This document shows, in pieces, positions 25,795 to 34,193 of a stretch of 64,000 nt of DNA. The DNA is from VXPQ01 sp965116435. Lineage in GTDB: Bacteria; Bacteroidota; Rhodothermia; Rhodothermales; VXPQ01. Positions within the stretch are counted from its first letter, which is position 1. Each line of letters begins with the position of its first letter. The notes below the pieces were generated by a model. That model was not told the DNA's origin. It saw only the letters and a program-made list of their open reading frames with translations, and searched no databases. The stretch lies in contig OZ220686.1 of assembly GCA_965116435.1 (NCBI GenBank), forward strand, positions 2,976,001 to 3,040,000, written 5' to 3'. A program made the position numbers and the translations under genes.

Positions 25795-26589
25795 TTACGG
25801 TGAATGTACGATGCGCGTACCCGTCGAAGGGTCCCGGAGGCCTTCGGGGGACACGATGAATACCCGGGAAATCCCGGCCCTTAGGGCGGCGAACGCCGTA
25901 TCGATTTTTACGCGCATGCCGTCCGTGATCCACCCGTCCCGCACGCCGCGGGCATGTTGTTCGGCGTCGAAGGAAGGCAACAGGGAGTCCGGGTCGTCCG
26001 CCCGGCGACGCACCCCGCCGACCTCCGTGACCAACAGGTATTCGTCCGCCCGCAAGGCTTCCGCAAGGGCGCGCGAAACGGTGTCCGCATTCACGTTATA
26101 CAAGTGTCCGGCCCGGTCCACGCCGATCGGAGCCACAACCGGAACATACCCCCGATCCAGCAAGAGATCAAGCAAATCCGTATCGACCGATTCGATATCG
26201 CCGACCCATCCGAAGTCGATAGTTTCTCCATCCACTTCCCAGGGGGGGCGTTTCGTAACATACAGTATTGGGCCGTCGGCGCCGGACAGTCCCGCCGCCC
26301 GTACGCCGCGCCGGGCCGCATGGGCCGCCAGCCGTCCGTTCAGTTCCCCGCGCAGGGTCCATTGCACAATGCGCAGGTCGATGTCCGTAGTGACCCTTCG
26401 GCCATGCACCATGCGCGGGGTATGGCCAAGCCGTTCGGCGACGTCGGTGGCCCGGGCGCCCCCGCCGTGCACGACCACGACGCGCTCGCCGCCGTCGATC
26501 CGCTCGGCCACGGCGGCCCAGAGCGCATCCAGCGATGCTGCGCTCGCCACAGAGGCGCCGCCCGTTTTGATCACCGTCGTCGTGGCCAT
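25795..26589 (-). CDS. argB: Acetylglutamate kinase
   Basis: It phosphorylates N-acetylglutamate, the second step of arginine synthesis. The 264-residue product has the amino-acid-kinase features KTGGAS at the N-terminus, VVVHGGGARATD, RMVHGRRVTTD, a NVNADTVSRAL segment and WITDGMRVKID near the end. The open frame extends upstream to 26988 into argF', but the kinase starts at the ATG at 26589 (MATTTVIK). It lies 7 bp downstream of argF'. The opening TGGAS, in place of the more common GG(A/N), and the short length are within the range of Bacteroidota enzymes. Confidence 0.93.
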   Translation of the reverse strand: MATTTVIKTGGASVASAASLDALWAAVAERIDGGERVVVVHGGGARATDVAERLGHTPRMVHGRRVTTDIDLRIVQWTLRGELNGRLAAHAARRGVRAAGLSGADGPILYVTKRPPWEVDGETIDFGWVGDIESVDTDLLDLLLDRGYVPVVAPIGVDRAGHLYNVNADTVSRALAEALRADEYLLVTEVGGVRRRADDPDSLLPSFDAEQHARGVRDGWITDGMRVKIDTAFAALRAGISRVFIVSPEGLRDPSTGTRIVHSP

Positions 26590-26596
26590 TGTTCCG

Positions 26597-27589
26597 TCAG
26601 AGTCCCCAGACGTACTCGAGGATCGCTTTTTGCGCATGCAACCGGAATTCGGCCTGTTCGAGATGAATGGCCCGCGGCCCGTCCAGCACATCGTCTTCCG
26701 CCACCACATTGCGCCGTATGGGCAGGCAATGCATGAAACGGGCTTCCCTCGTTTTCTGCATCCATTCCGTGGTGACGCACCAGTCCCGCAGGTTTTCCCG
26801 CCGCGCTGCTTCGCGTTCGGGATCGGAATAGACCATTTGCCCGCTCCATGCCTTGGCGTACACGATGTCCGCCCCGTCGAAGGCGTGTTCGCGGTTATCC
26901 GTTTCCTCGACATGCGCGCTATAGGTGCGGGCCTTTTCCATGATCCCGTAATCCAGCGCGTACTCGTCCGGCCGCACGACGGTGACATGCATGCCGGAGC
27001 GGGCCGCCATCAGCACGGCGGAGTTCGGCACGGCCATCGGGAGGGCCCTCGGATGGTACGTCCACGCCAGCACGAATTTCTTGCCGCGCGGATCGCCCAG
27101 CTGGCGCCGAATGACCGCCGCGTCGGCCAGCGCCTGACAGGGATGGTAGAAAGCCGATTCAAGGTTCACGATCGGTACGGAGGAGGCCGCCGCGATGGTG
27201 CGGATAAGCCGTTCGTCCCGATCCGTATTGTACTGCTTGAGGGAGGCGAAAAGCCGCACGCCCAGCGCGTCGTAATACCTCGACAGGACGCCGATGGCCT
27301 CCCGGATATGCTCCGCCTCTGCGCCATCCATGACGCCGCCTTCCCGGAAGGCGAAGCGCCAGGTGTCCTGCCCCGGACTGAGCACGGTCGAGTACGCGCC
27401 GAGCTGCGCCGCCGCCAGTTCCATGGACGTGCGGGTGCGCAGGGAAGGGTTGAAGAACATGAGTCCGATGCTGCGGCCTTGCGCGGCGTCGGTCCATGTC
27501 CCGGGATTTTCGTAATAATGCAAGGCTCGTTCCACTGCCGCATTCCATACGGCGCGGCTGAGCGATTGCCAGTCGATCAGGTGTCTCAT
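26597..27589 (-). CDS. N-acetylornithine (or N-succinylornithine) carbamoyltransferase
   Basis: The 330-residue transcarbamylase has FFNPSLRTRTSMELA at about residues 44-58. In ordinary ornithine transcarbamylases the carbamoyl-phosphate loop reads STRT; the SLRTR form is typical of the acetylornithine and succinylornithine enzymes of Xanthomonas and Bacteroides. Further family segments are YYDALGVRLFAS, ESAFYHPCQALAD and FMHCLPIRRN, with the HCLP block. It therefore supports a route through acylated citrulline. Whether the acyl group is acetyl or succinyl cannot be decided from motifs alone. It sits between argD and argB. Confidence 0.9.
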   Translation of the reverse strand: MRHLIDWQSLSRAVWNAAVERALHYYENPGTWTDAAQGRSIGLMFFNPSLRTRTSMELAAAQLGAYSTVLSPGQDTWRFAFREGGVMDGAEAEHIREAIGVLSRYYDALGVRLFASLKQYNTDRDERLIRTIAAASSVPIVNLESAFYHPCQALADAAVIRRQLGDPRGKKFVLAWTYHPRALPMAVPNSAVLMAARSGMHVTVVRPDEYALDYGIMEKARTYSAHVEETDNREHAFDGADIVYAKAWSGQMVYSDPEREAARRENLRDWCVTTEWMQKTREARFMHCLPIRRNVVAEDDVLDGPRAIHLEQAEFRLHAQKAILEYVWGL

Positions 27590-27601
27590 GGTGCTGTTCG
27601 T

Positions 27602-28783
27602 TTACGGTCCGTTCAAGGCGGACGAAAGCGCTTCGCAAAATCGGTCCAGCGCGTCGAAAGGGGTGTTGATGGGGGGCATGAGCCGGATCACGTTCGGATC
27701 GTTCGCGCCGCCCGTAATGACGCCCTGCTCCAGCAATGCCGCGCGCACCGGCGCAGAGGGCCGGTCCAGCACGACGCCGAGGAGGCCGCCTCGCCCGCGC
27801 ACTGTGAAACGCCCGGCGCAATCCAGCGATTCCAGGCCGCTGCGCACATGCTCGAACAGGCGAGATGCGCGGGGCATAAGTTCTTCTTCTACAAGGGTTT
27901 GCAGGGTCGCTTCCACGGCGGCCATGGCGATCATGCCGCCGCCGAACGTGGTTCCCTGGTCGCCGGGCTTCACCGCGGCGGCGATGTCGTCGGACAGGAG
28001 CACGGCCCCCACCGGCACGCCCGCCCCAAGGCTTTTCGCCAGCGAAATGCAATCCGGCCGCATGCCGTAGTGCTCACTGACAGAGAACACGCCTGTTCGT
28101 CCCACGCCGGTTTGCACCTCGTCGAAGATCAGCACGGCGCCATGCCGGTCGCAGAGGCCCCGCAACGCCCGGTAGTACGCGGGGTCCGCCTCGACTACGC
28201 CGGCCATGCTCTGAATCGGCTCCAGGATCACCGCCGCAATGTCGCCGTATTCGGCGAACGCTTGTTCGACCGAGGCGACGTCGCCGAACGGAACGAAGGA
28301 GGCAGGCGCCAGCGCCTCGCGGTACGGCGCCCGGTACGCGTCGTTCCAGGTGACGGCGAGGGAGCCGAGCGTGCGTCCGTGAAACCCACCCTCCATGGCG
28401 AGTATGCGGGGCCGCCCGGTATGCTTGCGCGCCAGCTTGAGCGCCGTTTCGTTGGCCTCGGTCCCCGAATTGCAAAAGAATATATGCCGGAGTCCTTCGG
28501 GCGCAAGGTTTCCGAGGCGCTCCAGCGCGCGGGCCCGCGTATCGTTGTAGACCACATTCGAATAAAAAAGGAGGCGTCCGGCCTGCTTCCGGATGGCGTC
28601 CGCAACGCGGGGCGGACTATGCCCGAGGAGGGCCACGCAGTGCCCGCCGTACAGGTCCAGATATTTGTGCCCCTCAAGGTCCCATACGTAGCTCCCCTCG
28701 CCTCGCGCCAGCGCGAGGGGCATATGGGAGTATGTGGGAATCTGGTAGCGCTGTTCGAGCGCAATAACGTCCTGCGTCGTCAT
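27602..28783 (-). CDS. argD: Acetylornithine aminotransferase
   Basis: This PLP enzyme makes N-acetylornithine from the semialdehyde and glutamate. The 393-residue product has the class-III aminotransferase features: YLDLYGGHCVALLGH, FCNSGTEANETALKLAR, the cofactor-ring Asp in LIFDEVQTGVGRTG, and the Schiff-base Lys in CISLAKSLGAGVPVGA. The start ATG at 28783 gives MTTQDVIALEQRY; the frame stays open far upstream because of the GC-rich antisense-free stretch over argC, which is spurious. It lies 26 bp downstream of argC and 12 bp upstream of argF'. Confidence 0.95.
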   Translation of the reverse strand: MTTQDVIALEQRYQIPTYSHMPLALARGEGSYVWDLEGHKYLDLYGGHCVALLGHSPPRVADAIRKQAGRLLFYSNVVYNDTRARALERLGNLAPEGLRHIFFCNSGTEANETALKLARKHTGRPRILAMEGGFHGRTLGSLAVTWNDAYRAPYREALAPASFVPFGDVASVEQAFAEYGDIAAVILEPIQSMAGVVEADPAYYRALRGLCDRHGAVLIFDEVQTGVGRTGVFSVSEHYGMRPDCISLAKSLGAGVPVGAVLLSDDIAAAVKPGDQGTTFGGGMIAMAAVEATLQTLVEEELMPRASRLFEHVRSGLESLDCAGRFTVRGRGGLLGVVLDRPSAPVRAALLEQGVITGGANDPNVIRLMPPINTPFDALDRFCEALSSALNGP

Positions 28784-28809
28784 AAGTAACGGGAAGATAC
28801 GTGCGTTTT

Positions 28810-29838
28810 TCAGGATGCTTGCGGGGCAGGCAAAAGACCTGTCGTCGCCGGCAAGCCCAGCAGCAGGTTGAGGTTCTGGATGGCTTGTCCGGACGCGCCC
28901 TTGATCAGATTGTCCTCTGCAAACCCGACCAGCAGCCGCCCGTCTTGCACCATCCACCCGATGTCGCAGAACGGCGAATGCACGACAGGCCGGAGTTCCG
29001 GGAGCGCATTCGGGTACAGCCGGACGAGCGGGCAGTCCGAATAGGCTTCCGCATACCATGTGTCCACGTCGGTGGCGCGGGCGTCTGCCGGCAGCGGGAT
29101 GTCCGCCACGCCCCAGATACCCCGGCTCCAGGGACCGGAAACGGGCACGAAGCGAACGGTTGCGCGCGGCCCCAGCGTCTGCTGTATTTCGGGGAGATGC
29201 TGATGTTGCAGCGCCTTGTAGGCCCGGGCATTCCCGTCCCGGGTTGGAAAGTGCGTGGTGGCCTTCGGACGCGCGCCCGAACCCGACGCGCCGGTCCAGG
29301 CCGTCACGAAGGCGTCTGTCCGCTCCATATGTTGCGTCGCCGGCCACAGCGCCAGGCTTATGCCGGTGGCGAAACACCCCGGATTCGCAATATGCCGCGT
29401 CCCCGAGGGATACGGGGCGCAAATCTCCGGCAGGCCGTACGCAAAGCGCGAGAGCAGGTCGGGCGCCGGATGCTCGAAATCGTACCAGGTCTTGTACAGG
29501 TCGGCTCGGCGGAGCCGAAAATCCGCGCTCAGGTCGATCAGTATGCCGTCGAAGCCGCCCGCAAGCATATCGGCGGCGAGGCGGGCGCTTTGGCCATGCT
29601 CCGCCGCCAGGAAGATCACGTCCGCCTCCGCGGGATCGAACGCGCCCGGAGCGCTGAACACGAGGTCCAGCTGGCCGCGCAGGTGCGGATGGGCGCGCCA
29701 CACCGGTTGCCCGGCGTACGACCGGCTGGTGACGGTGCGCAGCCGAGCGACAGGGTGGGCAAGAAGCAGGCGAATCAATTCGCCGCCCGTATAGCCTGCC
29801 CCGTGCAGCAGCGCGATCCGGTGGCCCTGGTCGTTCAT
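28810..29838 (-). CDS. argC: N-acetyl-gamma-glutamyl-phosphate reductase
   Basis: It reduces acetylglutamyl phosphate to the semialdehyde with NADPH. The 342-residue product has the nucleotide motif LLHGAGYTGGELIRLL, the catalytic Cys in IANPGCFATGISLAL, and a conserved VHSPFCDIGWMV block near the C-terminus. The ATG at 29838 overlaps the argG stop by 4 bp (ATGA), so the pair is translationally coupled. The longer frame reaching 30057 is not used because it would overlap argG deeply. Confidence 0.95.
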   Translation of the reverse strand: MNDQGHRIALLHGAGYTGGELIRLLLAHPVARLRTVTSRSYAGQPVWRAHPHLRGQLDLVFSAPGAFDPAEADVIFLAAEHGQSARLAADMLAGGFDGILIDLSADFRLRRADLYKTWYDFEHPAPDLLSRFAYGLPEICAPYPSGTRHIANPGCFATGISLALWPATQHMERTDAFVTAWTGASGSGARPKATTHFPTRDGNARAYKALQHQHLPEIQQTLGPRATVRFVPVSGPWSRGIWGVADIPLPADARATDVDTWYAEAYSDCPLVRLYPNALPELRPVVHSPFCDIGWMVQDGRLLVGFAEDNLIKGASGQAIQNLNLLLGLPATTGLLPAPQAS

Positions 29839-31088
29839 GGCGTCCCCTCGTTGGAAGATGTGTTCGATGCGTTGTCCGCAGGGCGCTGCGCCTGCCTCGC
29901 CGATCTCGCCCGATGCGCCAAGAGCGCCTGCACGCCGTAAATCTGCGTAAATCCTTCGGCGTCCCGTCCGTTCCACAAGGCGTTCGTTTCGCCGTAGACC
30001 GCCACGCCCGGATCGAACATGGAATACGGACTCTCGCAGCCCGATATGTCGACGCATCCCTGCCGCGCCCGGACCCCCACCTCGCCGGTAACCACCTCCT
30101 GCGACGAATTAATGAGGGCCTCGATATCCCGCATGACCGGATCGAAATAGTGTCCTTCGTGCAGCATGTGTCCGTAATAATCCGCCAGATGGTCCTTCTG
30201 GAAACGCTGGCGGCTCGTCAGCACGATTTTTTCCAGTTCGCGGTGCGCAGGGAGCAGGATGGCCGGCGCGGGGGCCTCGAACGCCACGCGCCCCTTGACG
30301 CCAAGGATTGTGTCGCCCACATGCATGCCTCTGCCCACGCCGTGCGCCGCTGCTTCCGCGTTGAGCGTTTCAATCAGGGCGACCGGGTCCATGGGCGATC
30401 CGTTCAGTGAGACAGGCAGGCCCGCCTCGAACCCCAGGACCCATTCCTGTCCTTCTTCGGGCGCGCGCGCAGGCGCTACCGTGTCCGCCCAGGCGGCGTC
30501 GGGTAGCGGGTCGGCGGGGGTAAGCGTTTCGCCGCCTCCGATCGTCGTGCCCCAGAGGCCCCGGTTGATGGACCACACCGTGGTTTTGCGGGGCACGTCG
30601 ACGCCGCGCTCCTGCAAAAAGGCGGTTGTTTTTTCGCGGCTCAGCCCGAGGGACCGGATGGGGGTCAGGATGTCCAGATCGTCCGCCAGCAGGCGTACGG
30701 CGACGTCGAAGCGCACCTGATCGTTTCCGGCGCCGGTCGATCCATGGGCAATGGCCCGCGCCCCCGTTTCCCGCGCCGCCTGCACCACCATGCGCGCCTG
30801 GGTTACCCGTTCCGGCCCCACGCACAGCGGATACACGCCGCCGCGCAGCACATTTCCCTTGATCAGGTAGCTCAGGTGGTCGTCGAAGAGGGCTTTCCGG
30901 GCGTCTATGAGGATGTGGCGGGCGGCGCCCAGCGCCTGCGCCCGCGCTTCTGTGGCGCGCGCTTCTTCTTCGGAAACTCCTCCGGTGTTGACCGTCACCG
31001 TATAGACCGGTTCGTCAAAGGTTTCGGCGAGGTACGGTACGCAAAAAGACGTATCGAGGCCGCCGCTGAAAGCAAGTACTATGGCCAT
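29835..31088 (-). CDS. argG: Argininosuccinate synthase
   Basis: It joins citrulline and aspartate with ATP. The 417-residue product has the P-loop-like AFSGGLDTSF at residues 5-14, IAHGSTGAGNDQVRFD, and the GRKTT-like PRKTTVWSINRGLWG block. The last 25 residues are a low-complexity polar tail. It is the first gene of the operon argG-argC-argD-argF'-argB-argE'-argH, so citrulline use and synthesis are controlled together. The 283-bp leader carries a rho-independent hairpin. Confidence 0.96.
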   Translation of the reverse strand: MAIVLAFSGGLDTSFCVPYLAETFDEPVYTVTVNTGGVSEEEARATEARAQALGAARHILIDARKALFDDHLSYLIKGNVLRGGVYPLCVGPERVTQARMVVQAARETGARAIAHGSTGAGNDQVRFDVAVRLLADDLDILTPIRSLGLSREKTTAFLQERGVDVPRKTTVWSINRGLWGTTIGGGETLTPADPLPDAAWADTVAPARAPEEGQEWVLGFEAGLPVSLNGSPMDPVALIETLNAEAAAHGVGRGMHVGDTILGVKGRVAFEAPAPAILLPAHRELEKIVLTSRQRFQKDHLADYYGHMLHEGHYFDPVMRDIEALINSSQEVVTGEVGVRARQGCVDISGCESPYSMFDPGVAVYGETNALWNGRDAEGFTQIYGVQALLAHRARSARQAQRPADNASNTSSNEGTP

Positions 31089-31178
31089 GTTCAGAATGCA
31101 GGGAAAAGAAAGAGGAAAGAACGGGGAAAGAAATAAAGAAGGTCCGGTTCTATGGCTGCAGGGAGGCGCGTGCGGTAC

Positions 31179-31210
31179 AAAAAAAGCGCTGACCCGGGTG
31201 AATCAGCGCT
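31179..31210 (-). terminator. Rho-independent terminator in the argG leader
   Basis: On the minus strand AGCGCTGA, a 10-nt loop and TCAGCGCT form a perfect 8-bp stem followed directly by seven T. It lies 162 bp past the folD stop and 90 bp before the argG start. It either ends folD transcripts or serves as an attenuator in the arginine leader; the sequence alone does not decide. Confidence 0.85.
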
Positions 31211-31371
31211 GTACGAGCAATTTGGCCAAGGCAATGCCTGCAAGGACGTTATGGCGAAGCGCTTCTCCACGTGCAAGGAACGTCTCCTCGTCGCAGGCGC
31301 AACGGGGAGACGGCGCAACGGCTTCTGTATATTCTATGTGTGAGGAATGTATGCATGAAATGCGTCAAACG

Positions 31372-32256
31372 CTACGTTCCGATGTACGTTCCCTGCGCGG
31401 CGGCCAGCGTGTTTCGAAGCAGCATGGCGATGGTCATGGGACCCACGCCGCCGGGTACGGGCGTGATGTATCCCGCCTGCTCCAGTACGCCGTCGAAGTC
31501 CACGTCTCCCGCCAGGCGATAGCCGCGTTCTTTCGACGGATCGTCCACTCGGTTGATGCCCACGTCAATGACCGCCGCGCCCGGTTTCACCATGTCCCGG
31601 GTAACGAATCCGGGCCGGCCTATGGCGGCCACCAGGACATCGGCTTCACGCGCGATGGCTCCGAGGTGCTGCGTTCGGCTGTGGCAGACCGTCACCGTGG
31701 CGTCCGTTCCGCGCTGCATCAGCAAGGCGGCGAGGGGTTTCCCCACGATGTTCGACCGCCCGACGACGACGGCCCGTTTGCCCCGCAGTTCGATGCCGGT
31801 GCGGGCAAACAATTCCATAATGCCCGCCGGGGTGGCGGATACGAACGCCGGGTCTCCGATCAGCAGGCGCCCTACGTTCTCGGGATGAAATCCGTCCACG
31901 TCTTTCGCCGGGTCGATGGCGTGGATGATGCGTTTTTCGGAAATATGCTCCGGGAGCGGCAATTGCACCAGAATTCCGTCGATCTCCTTGTCCGCGTTGA
32001 GCGTATGGACGAGGTCGAGCAGGGCTTCTTCGGATATGTCGTCGCTGCGGACGAGCGTTTCGCTTTCCACGCCCGCCTCGGCGGACGCCTTGCGTTTGCC
32101 GCGTACGTAGGAGGCGGAGGCTGGATGGTTTCCCACCAGCACGACCGCGAGGCGAGGCGCGCGATGGCCTTGCGCAATCCAGGCCGATACGTTTTCGCGG
32201 ACCTCTGCGCGGACTGCGTGCGCTACGGCGCGTCCGTCTATGATTCGAGCGGGCAT
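31372..32256 (-). CDS. folD: Methylenetetrahydrofolate dehydrogenase / cyclohydrolase
   Basis: This bifunctional enzyme interconverts methylene-, methenyl- and formyl-tetrahydrofolate. The 294-residue product has SYVRGKRKASAEAGV with the catalytic Lys, QLPLPEHI, the NADP motif VVVGRSNIVGKPLAALL and the family signature TPVPGGVGPMTIAMLL. It is divergent from the SAM-riboswitch-controlled methionine genes, and one-carbon units link the two. Start ATG at 32256. Confidence 0.96.
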   Translation of the reverse strand: MPARIIDGRAVAHAVRAEVRENVSAWIAQGHRAPRLAVVLVGNHPASASYVRGKRKASAEAGVESETLVRSDDISEEALLDLVHTLNADKEIDGILVQLPLPEHISEKRIIHAIDPAKDVDGFHPENVGRLLIGDPAFVSATPAGIMELFARTGIELRGKRAVVVGRSNIVGKPLAALLMQRGTDATVTVCHSRTQHLGAIAREADVLVAAIGRPGFVTRDMVKPGAAVIDVGINRVDDPSKERGYRLAGDVDFDGVLEQAGYITPVPGGVGPMTIAMLLRNTLAAAQGTYIGT

Positions 32257-32505
32257 TGTATCTAACTAAGGAAGTATGTCCAAGAGAAGCGTGTCGAAGG
32301 GAAGCGTGCGCGAAACGAGATGCCGCACAAGATACGGACAGGAGCATTAGGAGGCCGGAGAATTAGGAGACAGGGGCTGCTATGAAGTCGGTGCAGATTC
32401 GCGGTTTGCGTACGCCGTGCGGTGTGTCGAAAAAAAAATTTTTCAAAACCGGGAACCTTGCCGGATCCCTCCTGTTAGACCGCTCATGAAACGATGTTTC
32501 AGATA
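32257..32505. other. Divergent promoter region between folD and the SAM riboswitch
   Basis: The 249-bp stretch must hold the folD promoter and the promoter of the riboswitch transcript. An A9-T5 run lies around 32431-32446. No gene and no confident -35/-10 pair were seen. Confidence 0.4.
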
Positions 32506-32657
32506 GCTCATCCAGAAGGGTGGAGGGTGCAGGCCCTTTGAAGCCCTGGCAACCGCCGCGTTCGTTCGGGAAGTACCTGACGAACGGGAAAGGTGCCAAG
32601 TCCTGCCTCGCTTCGCAGCGCCCCCGGGCGTGGCGAAGGCCGCGAGGAAAGATGAGC
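32506..32657 (+). ncRNA. SAM-I (S-box) riboswitch aptamer
   Basis: P1 is GCTCATC (32506-32512) pairing with GATGAGC (32651-32657). Between them are the S-box core elements in order: CCAGAAGGGTGGAGGG, GGCCCTTTGAAGCCCTGGCAACC, and GGTGCCAAGTCCTGCC, each close to consensus and in the expected order. It binds S-adenosylmethionine. Its position 5' of metY-metX-asd means high SAM would switch the methionine genes off through the terminator at 32690-32724. Confidence 0.93.
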
Positions 32658-32689
32658 GGGAGAGATTCCCCGTCCTTTCAGGACGTTAG

Positions 32690-32724
32690 CCTCTTCCGCC
32701 CGTCGGCGCGGAGGGGGTTTTTTT
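32690..32724 (+). terminator. Expression-platform terminator of the SAM riboswitch
   Basis: CCTCTTCCGC, a short loop and GCGCGGAGGGGG form a GC-rich stem followed by seven T (32718-32724). It lies 33 bp after the aptamer and about 118 bp before metY, as expected for a transcriptional OFF switch. Confidence 0.85.
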
Positions 32725-32842
32725 ATGCCCCTCTTTGTCGACGCGGGCTGCGCCGCCAGCAGCCTCCATCTCTTCCGGAAGAGCCTCCTGACATCTTGGG
32801 CAATTCAGCCCTGATTCTCACCATACATCCTTCCGAAACACC

Positions 32843-34177
32843 ATGAGCAACAACGGACAAGCCGCCGGGCCCCATTTCGAAACCCTGCAGCTCCATGCAG
32901 GGCAGGCGCCCGACCCGGCCACGAACGCGCGTGCGGTGCCGATTTACGCCACGACGTCCTACACGTTCAACGACGCCGACCACGGCGCGAATCTCTTTGC
33001 GCTGAAGGAATTCGGCAACATCTATACGCGGATCATGAATCCGACGAACGATGTGCTTGAGCAGCGCATCGCGGCGCTTGAGGGCGGCGTGGCGGCGTTG
33101 GTTACAGCCAGCGGACAGGCGGCGCAACTCCTCGCGATATCCACGCTGGCCGAAGCCGGCGACAACATCGTCTCGACCAGCTTCCTCTATGGAGGCACCT
33201 ACAATCAGTTCAAAGTGTCGTTTCCGCGACTGGGCATCAATGTCCGGTTCGCCGACGGAGACGACGCCGACTCCATCGAGGGGCTGATCGACGACCAGAC
33301 CAAAGCCATTTACCTCGAATCAATCGGGAATCCCCGGTTCAACATTCCCGATTTCGAGCGCATCGCCCGGGTTTCCGAGCGGTACGGCGTGCCGATCGTG
33401 GTGGACAACACGTTCGGCGCCGCCGGGTATCTGTTCCGCCCGTTCGAGCACGGCGCGCACATTGTGGTCGCCAGCGCCACCAAATGGATTGGCGGCCATG
33501 GCACGACCATCGGCGGCGTCATTGTGGACAGCGGTTCCTTTCCCTGGGATAATGGCCGTTTCCCGACGTTCACCGAGCCGTCTCCGGCGTACCACGGGCT
33601 GAACTTCTGGGAGGTTTTCGGGCCGGAGGGCGTACTGGGCGTCAACGTGTCGTTCATTATCCGCGCCCGCGTGGAAGGCTTGCGCGACCTCGGACCGGCG
33701 CAAAACCCGTTCGGTTCGTTCTTGCTGCTGCAAGGCCTGGAAACGCTGTCCCTGCGCGTAGGCCGCAGTTGCGAAAACGCGCTGACGCTGGCCCGCTGGC
33801 TGAAGGATCAGGACCAGGTATCCTGGGTCAGTTATCCGGGGCTGGAAGACCATCCCTATCATGCGTCGGCCTACAAGTATCTGCAAAACGGATACGGCGC
33901 CGTGCTCGCCTTTGGCGTGAAGGGCGGCGCGGAAGCGGGCCGTACGCTCGTGAACAATGTCAAGCTGGCCAGCCACCTGGCGAATGTGGGGGACGCCAAG
34001 ACCCTCATTATTCATCCGGCCTCCACAACGCATCAGCAACTGGCTGCCGAGGAGCAGTTGGCCGCAGGCGTGACCCCGGACCTCGTTCGGGTTTCCGTAG
34101 GCATCGAGCACATCGATGACATCATTGCGGATTTCGCGCAGGCCTTCGCCGCCATCGACGCACCAGTTCCGGCCTGA
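32843..34177 (+). CDS. metY: O-acetylhomoserine sulfhydrylase
   Basis: This PLP enzyme makes homocysteine from O-acetylhomoserine and sulfide. The 444-residue product matches the long MetY class: FETLQLHAGQAPDPATNARA at the start, YTRIMNPTNDVLEQRIAALE, and the cofactor Lys in SATKWIGGHGTTIGG. It is followed after 16 bp by metX, which makes its substrate. Both are under the SAM riboswitch, so this organism appears to use direct sulfhydrylation. No sulfur-relay enzyme is nearby. Confidence 0.95.
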   Translation: MSNNGQAAGPHFETLQLHAGQAPDPATNARAVPIYATTSYTFNDADHGANLFALKEFGNIYTRIMNPTNDVLEQRIAALEGGVAALVTASGQAAQLLAISTLAEAGDNIVSTSFLYGGTYNQFKVSFPRLGINVRFADGDDADSIEGLIDDQTKAIYLESIGNPRFNIPDFERIARVSERYGVPIVVDNTFGAAGYLFRPFEHGAHIVVASATKWIGGHGTTIGGVIVDSGSFPWDNGRFPTFTEPSPAYHGLNFWEVFGPEGVLGVNVSFIIRARVEGLRDLGPAQNPFGSFLLLQGLETLSLRVGRSCENALTLARWLKDQDQVSWVSYPGLEDHPYHASAYKYLQNGYGAVLAFGVKGGAEAGRTLVNNVKLASHLANVGDAKTLIIHPASTTHQQLAAEEQLAAGVTPDLVRVSVGIEHIDDIIADFAQAFAAIDAPVPA

Positions 34178-34193
34178 ACAAACGCATCGATTC

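Noticed and set aside
25795..26988. Longer argB frame starting at 26988
   Set aside because: The extra 130 codons overlap argF' in another frame and do not resemble a kinase; the kinase starts at 26589.
27602..29701. Longer argD frame of 699 codons
   Set aside because: The upstream part lies antiphase over argC and has no aminotransferase features; argD starts at 28783.
31091..31316. Arginine leader peptide as an annotated gene
   Set aside because: It needs a TTG start without a ribosome-binding site and runs through the terminator; kept only as a hypothesis in the findings.
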